DNA from: a virus
Virus record (IMG/VR): IMGVR_UViG_3300007276_000222
Location: 1-28,313 of that record
DNA: 28,313 nucleotides
Reading direction: 5' to 3' (one strand)
Under the pieces are notes generated by a model, which made no database searches, had not been told where the DNA came from, and worked only from the letters and a program-made list of their open reading frames with translations. Numbering within the stretch: position 1 is the first letter of the stretch; each line of letters opens with the position of its first letter. Position numbers and translations under genes: made by a program. Below are positions 23,739-28,313 of this stretch, piece by piece.

Positions 23739-24286
23739 AAAATACACCCAGCTCAATAATTTCTGCTTTAGTATCAGGATTATCACAGCCCTACCTCCTA
23801 CTCGATATGGAGTTTACTGGCGGCACTGTTAGGTTAACCGATCTACCTTTCAGCATAGATGTTGGTGGTAATACTTATATATCCGATGGCGGTTTATCTG
23901 AACTTGAACCACCTCGACTTACTTCTATACTTGATAGAGAAGTATATCGTATTAAATTACTAGATTTCAATAATGAATTTAAGGCTTACTTTGATGCAAA
24001 CGCATTAGGTACCCCTGTTACCGTTCGATTAGGTATTGAGGGAAACTACACAGACCTTGATACAGTCTACAAAGGACGTATCGATGGTGTCTCGATCGAA
24101 ACCAATCCAGCAGAAGGATCAAAGAATGCCGTTATAGAATGTTCTTCCCCCTTCGCAGCATTGGACAGGACTAACAATCGTATGACAGATAAAAATTATC
24201 AACGTAACATCGATGTATTCGATTCCTCAATGGATCTGGTATACGCCGCTGCTAAAGAAACAGAAGTCAAATGGGGTAAAAAATAA
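23735..24286 (+). CDS. Distal tail/hub assembly protein (DUF2163-like N-terminus)
   Basis: 183 residues, ATG overlapping the short upstream ORF. Seen: an early strand LLDMEFTGGTVRLTDLP (about 22-38), a glycine turn with NTYISDGGLSELEPP, a middle region ending VYKGRIDGVSIE (about 112-123), and a C-terminal CSSPFAALDRTNNRMTDKNYQ (about 137-157) that resembles tail proteins which precede the hub in lambdoid-type clusters. The stop TAA overlaps the ATG of the hub gene (TAATG). Probable role: hub assembly below the tape measure. Confidence 0.68.
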   Translation: MKNTPSSIISALVSGLSQPYLLLDMEFTGGTVRLTDLPFSIDVGGNTYISDGGLSELEPPRLTSILDREVYRIKLLDFNNEFKAYFDANALGTPVTVRLGIEGNYTDLDTVYKGRIDGVSIETNPAEGSKNAVIECSSPFAALDRTNNRMTDKNYQRNIDVFDSSMDLVYAAAKETEVKWGKK

Positions 24287-27200
24287 TGGCATGGAGTCTT
24301 GTAATAGCAATTGTTTCTGCGGTATTCACTTACTCGAAACAAGCCAAAATGAAAAAAAGGATGGAGGCAGATGCGCAAGCGCGTAAAGGCTTCCTAGCAA
24401 CCGTCACTGGTGAAACACGGTCCCTTCCCATATGCTACGGTAGGAACAAAGTAGGAGCAGTACTTACCGCAGCAAAAACATCCTCTTCTTATACGTATGA
24501 CGGTACACTACCAGCAGGGACTAAGCAGTGGTCTGTTAGAGACATGGGTGCCAGTATAACTCACAGCAAATCAAAATCAAGGCGTAACCAGTTCTTAACA
24601 TGCCAATATGCTGTATGTCAGGGAGGTATAGAAAGCTTTACACATATAGAAGTAGATGATCAAGACTTCCATAATGAATCCCTGCATTTCGGGCAGATGC
24701 TACGTACCTTCCCAGACGGAGGGATAGCTGACCCCTTGGCCACTGCCAATGGTATGAATGCTAATAACAAGTTTACAGAGATTGCCTATTGTACTGGTAT
24801 ATTCCACTTAGACAATAATGAACCTCAGTACTCTGGTATACCAGCTATGAGCTTCTTCATAAAAGGAAAGAAGATTCCTAATATCGGGAGGATTGGTAGT
24901 CCTGGTGCTTATTTCTATTCTTATAATCGTGCAGGTACTTTAACATATTCTAACAACGCTGCGCTGGTACTACTAGATTACTTGACTGCCCACTACGGCA
25001 TGGGGCTAGCATTAGAAGATGTTAACCTAGAGTCCTTCTATAATGCCGCTGTCCTTTGTGCTTCGACTGTCAACCCTGAGTTAGGGCTGGGCGGATTCGC
25101 ACGACAAGGTAAGATTGATGGCGGTAATTACTTCGATAGCGCAACGTCACCTTCGTGGCATGCATCGGGTGTGAATTTGTCCACTCAGCAGAATGTTGAC
25201 TACTTAGAGCTTGAATCTAGTAATGATGTTGAGGTAAGTATAGAGGACTTTGGAACAGACTTCATTAATGGCACAGGTGTGTTTGCCGCTTCAGATGCAG
25301 GCGGTTTGTCGTTCCATAGAGGTGGAGACAATATATACAGCATAACCGAAACCGTTGGCGCTTACTATGAGGCGTCTACTAATACTTTCAATATACCAAT
25401 ATCAAGTATCGTCCCAGGTCCTAATGCGGATGTTATTGATATCAATACTGAGTTCCTTGTACAGGAATCCTCACTGGTATGGGTAGAGACGATAACACCA
25501 GCAGATACACTACCGTTATACGAGTGTAATGTAACTCTAGATCCATCAAAACCTGTAAGGGATAACGTAGATGAGATTCTACTGGGTATGGGTAATGCGG
25601 ATCTGGTATGGTCGGAAGGCAAGTATAAGCTACAGCTACAGTACCCTGCAACCCAAGCTGAACTAAAAGCTAGCGCAGAGGGTACCCTTATAATCACAGA
25701 TGACATATTACGTACATCAGAGATTAAAATTAGCTATCCTAAAGCCACAGAACGTTTGAACCAGTGTACAGTCAATTATAGAAATGAGCAAGAAGATTTT
25801 AGTTCAGCAAGTGCTACTTGGCCTCCAACAGGCTCTGCTCTACATGACCAACTCTTAGCTGAGGATAATGGGGTTGTACTGAATGCTGCGCTAACTATAG
25901 ACGCTATCGTAGACCCTTACCACGCTACTTCAAGAGCAGAGCAATTTGTTCGTGAGTCCAGGCGCTCTGTCATATATGAATTTGAGACATTCGCTGAGGC
26001 CTACAATCTGGAACCGGGTGACTACATAAAGTTCAACTCAGTTCTAAATGATCTAACAAGTGATGACGATACCGCATTGGTAACAGGAGTTACCCTTACT
26101 GAGAACATGACCGTAAGGATTGAGGCTTTCCGTGTTAACGCTACTGATTTGTCATGGAACATAGCAGATACGGTAGCCAGTACATATCCACCTATCGTTA
26201 GTTACAAGACCTTCCCACCATTCATATCTAACACCGCTATTCCAGTAATAGACTTAGACACTGATACAGTGACTGGTTACTATGTAGATGAAGATAAACA
26301 ACGGGTATTTATTCGTTGGGATGGAGATGTGTTCGGCAGCCAAGTAGACAAGTATATTGTTGAAGCTCGTGAGAATGCTGCCACAGATGACAACCAATGG
26401 GTAACTATTAGTGAAACCTCAAATGAGATAACTTACCACATACCCGGAAACCCGCAGCTTGATATATACTACCGTATTAGGTCAGTTAGCCTAACAGGAA
26501 AGAGGTCTACCAACTCAGTTGTAATTGGACCTGTAAACGTTTCTAATATCAGCCTCAAAGGTGCTGAGGGAGTCAAAGGAGACTTAGGGCCTGAGGGCGT
26601 TAAAGGTATCCAAGGTACCCAAGGTATCCCAGGTGACCAAGGCGTTAAAGGTGAGATAGGAGATAAAGGCATACAAGGTCTCCAAGGTGAACAAGGTGAT
26701 AAAGGTCTCAAAGGTATCGTAGGTTTCCAAGGTCTCCAAGGTGAACAAGGTCTCCAAGGTGACAAAGGCCTCAAAGGTATCTTAGGTTTCCAAGGTCTAC
26801 AAGGTGCCCAAGGCCTCCAAGGTGACAAAGGTATCAAGGGTATCATAGGTTTCCAAGGTCTCCAAGGTGCCCAAGGTCTTCAAGGTCTACAAGGTGACAA
26901 GGGTATCAAAGGTGTTTTAGGTCTTCAAGGTCTTCAGGGTCTTCAAGGTGACAAGGGTCTCAAAGGTATCTTAGGTGCCCAAGGTCTCCAAGGTCTCCAA
27001 GGTCTACAAGGTCTACAAGGTGACAAGGGTATCAAAGGTGTTTTAGGTCTTCAAGGTCTCCAGGGTCTTCAAGGTGACAAGGGTCTCAAAGGTATCTTAG
27101 GTGCCCAAGGTCTCCAAGGTCTCCAAGGTCTACAAGGTCTCCAGGGTGACAAAGGTATCAAAGGTGTTTTAGGTCCACAAGGTCTCCAGGGTCTCCAAGG

Positions 27201-28313
27201 TGACAAGGGTCTCAAAGGTATCTTAGGTTCACAAGGTCTCCAAGGTGCCCAAGGTCTCCAAGGTCAGAAAGGTGACATTGGTATCAAAGGTGTACAAGGT
27301 CCTCAAGGTCCACAAGGTGGTCAAGGTTTACAGGGCGCTGTAGGTAATACCGGAGAAACTAACTTCTCCTATTACACTAACGCTCCGATAGACTATTTAG
27401 AGCCAGAGGCAACTACCTTTGTCACTTCAAATATTGCCACGGGTAGCATGGTTGGTACCACGTTTACCAAAACATCGGTTAGCCCAGATTGGAATGCAGG
27501 TGCTTATTCGCCACAGGCTTATACTACTTGTACTTCTACAGCTACTTTTCCAGACACTACCGCTGGCACACCAACTAAACAAGTTATATTTGGTATGTCT
27601 AATGATCCAGGTACTGATCCTGACTTCGACAAAATCGACTATGCTATTTATGGGGCTAGTAACTCCTTATGGATTTTTGAAGAAGGAGTCAATATAAGTG
27701 GTACTCCAGTTACTACTTATCTACCTGGAGATATTCTTGCTGTAGTAAATGATGGAACCGTAGTAACCTACTTAAAAAATGGGATTGTAATATACACTTC
27801 CTCAGCTGCACCAAGTGGTACTTACCGTTTCGATTGTTCCGTTTATACGCAAAATCTAGCCATCACTGATATATCTTTTGAAGAAATAATTTCAGACTTA
27901 GACATAGCGGGTACTGCTCCGTTGTCTTCGAATCAGTGGGCAACTGCTGGAGGTACTTACTTCTGGTGGCCAAATCCTACTCAGGTACCTGGTGGTGTTA
28001 CTAGTATAAGATGGCAGAGATATGCTGTTACTGATGCGGCTGTTAACATTACGGTTGCTGATTTCACAGGCCCGTTCACAGTAGAGGGTGCTCAAGGTCC
28101 AACTGGTGCTAAAGGGGAACAAGGTGTTATTGGCGTCAAGGGTGTACAAGGTGTACAAGGTGCCCAAGGTCTCCAAGGTCTCCAAGGTGACAAAGGTATC
28201 TTAGGTCCACAAGGTCTTCAAGGTCTCCAGGGTCTTCAAGGTCAGAAAGGTCTCAAAGGTATTACAGGTCTCCAAGGTCTTCAAGGTCTCCAAGGTCTCC
28301 AAGGTCAGAAAGG
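24286..28313 (+). CDS. J-like central tail hub / receptor-binding protein with collagen-like tracts (3' end outside window)
   Basis: Open from ATG 24286 to the window edge: 1342 codons without stop, so partial. Seen: a hydrophobic N-terminus (about 3-16), a hub region (about 35-650) with VTGETRSLPICYGRNKVGAV near the start and LNQCTVNYRNEQEDF later, as in tip-attachment proteins of the lambda J type. An FN3-like domain follows (about 660-750, with FIRWDG, KYIVEAR, YYRIRSVS). Next is an uninterrupted Gly-X-Y tract of about 88 triplets (759-1024), a globular domain (1025-1267) with WIFEEGVNIS and YLPGDILAVVNDGTVVTYLKNG resembling a lectin-like beta sandwich, and a second Gly-X-Y tract from 1268 to the edge. 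It should sit at the tail tip and bind the host. Confidence 0.85.
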   Translation, partial: MAWSLVIAIVSAVFTYSKQAKMKKRMEADAQARKGFLATVTGETRSLPICYGRNKVGAVLTAAKTSSSYTYDGTLPAGTKQWSVRDMGASITHSKSKSRRNQFLTCQYAVCQGGIESFTHIEVDDQDFHNESLHFGQMLRTFPDGGIADPLATANGMNANNKFTEIAYCTGIFHLDNNEPQYSGIPAMSFFIKGKKIPNIGRIGSPGAYFYSYNRAGTLTYSNNAALVLLDYLTAHYGMGLALEDVNLESFYNAAVLCASTVNPELGLGGFARQGKIDGGNYFDSATSPSWHASGVNLSTQQNVDYLELESSNDVEVSIEDFGTDFINGTGVFAASDAGGLSFHRGGDNIYSITETVGAYYEASTNTFNIPISSIVPGPNADVIDINTEFLVQESSLVWVETITPADTLPLYECNVTLDPSKPVRDNVDEILLGMGNADLVWSEGKYKLQLQYPATQAELKASAEGTLIITDDILRTSEIKISYPKATERLNQCTVNYRNEQEDFSSASATWPPTGSALHDQLLAEDNGVVLNAALTIDAIVDPYHATSRAEQFVRESRRSVIYEFETFAEAYNLEPGDYIKFNSVLNDLTSDDDTALVTGVTLTENMTVRIEAFRVNATDLSWNIADTVASTYPPIVSYKTFPPFISNTAIPVIDLDTDTVTGYYVDEDKQRVFIRWDGDVFGSQVDKYIVEARENAATDDNQWVTISETSNEITYHIPGNPQLDIYYRIRSVSLTGKRSTNSVVIGPVNVSNISLKGAEGVKGDLGPEGVKGIQGTQGIPGDQGVKGEIGDKGIQGLQGEQGDKGLKGIVGFQGLQGEQGLQGDKGLKGILGFQGLQGAQGLQGDKGIKGIIGFQGLQGAQGLQGLQGDKGIKGVLGLQGLQGLQGDKGLKGILGAQGLQGLQGLQGLQGDKGIKGVLGLQGLQGLQGDKGLKGILGAQGLQGLQGLQGLQGDKGIKGVLGPQGLQGLQGDKGLKGILGSQGLQGAQGLQGQKGDIGIKGVQGPQGPQGGQGLQGAVGNTGETNFSYYTNAPIDYLEPEATTFVTSNIATGSMVGTTFTKTSVSPDWNAGAYSPQAYTTCTSTATFPDTTAGTPTKQVIFGMSNDPGTDPDFDKIDYAIYGASNSLWIFEEGVNISGTPVTTYLPGDILAVVNDGTVVTYLKNGIVIYTSSAAPSGTYRFDCSVYTQNLAITDISFEEIISDLDIAGTAPLSSNQWATAGGTYFWWPNPTQVPGGVTSIRWQRYAVTDAAVNITVADFTGPFTVEGAQGPTGAKGEQGVIGVKGVQGVQGAQGLQGLQGDKGILGPQGLQGLQGLQGQKGLKGITGLQGLQGLQGLQGQK
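26560..27354 (+). repeat. First collagen-like Gly-X-Y repeat tract
   Basis: Every third codon is glycine from 26560 to about 27354. Dominant triplets are GLQ, GDK, GLK/GIK and GIL/GVL, arranged in a higher-order unit of the form GDKGxKGxLG followed by a variable number of GLQ. At DNA level GGTCTCCAA and close variants recur dozens of times. Proline is almost absent. Confidence 0.95.
28087..28313 (+). repeat. Second collagen-like Gly-X-Y repeat tract (continues past the window)
   Basis: Glycine at every third codon from 28087 to the last base, again dominated by GLQ with GDK and GQK triplets. It follows the 240-residue globular domain and is cut off by the window end. Confidence 0.93.

Noticed and set aside
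26469-26846. Minus-strand ORF with a repeated Trp-Arg-Pro pattern
   Set aside because: It is the antisense reading of the collagen-like tract; the repeat is fully explained by the Gly-X-Y codons on the + strand.
26560-27354. CRISPR-like or minisatellite array
   Set aside because: The repeats have no spacers, keep a strict three-codon reading frame and encode Gly-X-Y triplets, so they are a coding collagen tract.

Overview
The window is a 28.3-kb stretch of a tailed-phage (or prophage) genome. Every supported gene lies on the + strand and the genes are tightly packed with good Shine-Dalgarno sites. The gene order is that of a long-tailed, non-contractile (siphovirus-like) morphogenesis module, with a 1583-residue tape-measure protein and a lambda-like G/GT tail-chaperone frameshift. 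The moderate-to-low GC content, the PhoH-like ATPase, the sulfotransferase and the GTA-type holin would suit a phage of an aquatic Gram-negative (proteobacterial) host. That is inference, because nothing in the window fixes the host.

Layout. 1-1189: two related small proteins with CxxC zinc ribbons and degenerate HNH ends, separated by an 18-bp direct repeat. 1190-1595: a gene-free control region with a sigma70-like promoter candidate, a 14-bp palindrome, five GAGACT repeats mostly 11 bp apart, and a GAA-loop hairpin. 1596-3499: GTA-type holin, PhoH-like ATPase, sulfotransferase. 3527-8343: large terminase, free-standing HNH endonuclease, a stable inverted repeat, portal (DUF4055 type), then four small genes of which two encode membrane proteins; a strong terminator follows. 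8431-12882: one giant gene. 13029-16823: scaffold, major capsid protein, neck genes, tail terminator, tail tube, then a terminator. 16890-24286: small unknown gene, G and GT chaperones, HK97-gp10-like protein, terminator, tape measure and distal-tail genes. 24286-end: a J-like tail hub with an FN3 domain and two collagen-like tracts, cut off by the window edge.

The main discovery is the 1483-residue protein at 8431-12882. Its N-terminus (about residues 150-250) is a MuF/SPP1-gp7 minor head domain. Its C-terminal half carries the catalytic motifs of a T7/N4-type single-subunit RNA polymerase: DGRGRVY at 938-944, motif A aspartate D1081, motif B K1148 to Y1156, and motif C HD at 1397-1398. A portal-associated head protein fused to an RNA polymerase implies an enzyme packaged in the head and delivered with the DNA, comparable to N4 virion RNA polymerase but attached by a different head domain and carried by a siphovirus. 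I cannot search databases, so novelty is inferred. The fusion and its intact catalytic residues are read directly from one uninterrupted frame.

How the genes work together: terminase, portal, scaffold and capsid build and fill the head. The MuF-polymerase would sit at the portal vertex and might start transcription on infection, perhaps from hairpin promoters outside this window. Neck, tube, tape-measure and hub genes build the tail, and the collagen-bearing hub would contact the host. Internal terminators separate the polymerase gene from the upstream operon and tune capsid and tube expression against downstream tail genes.
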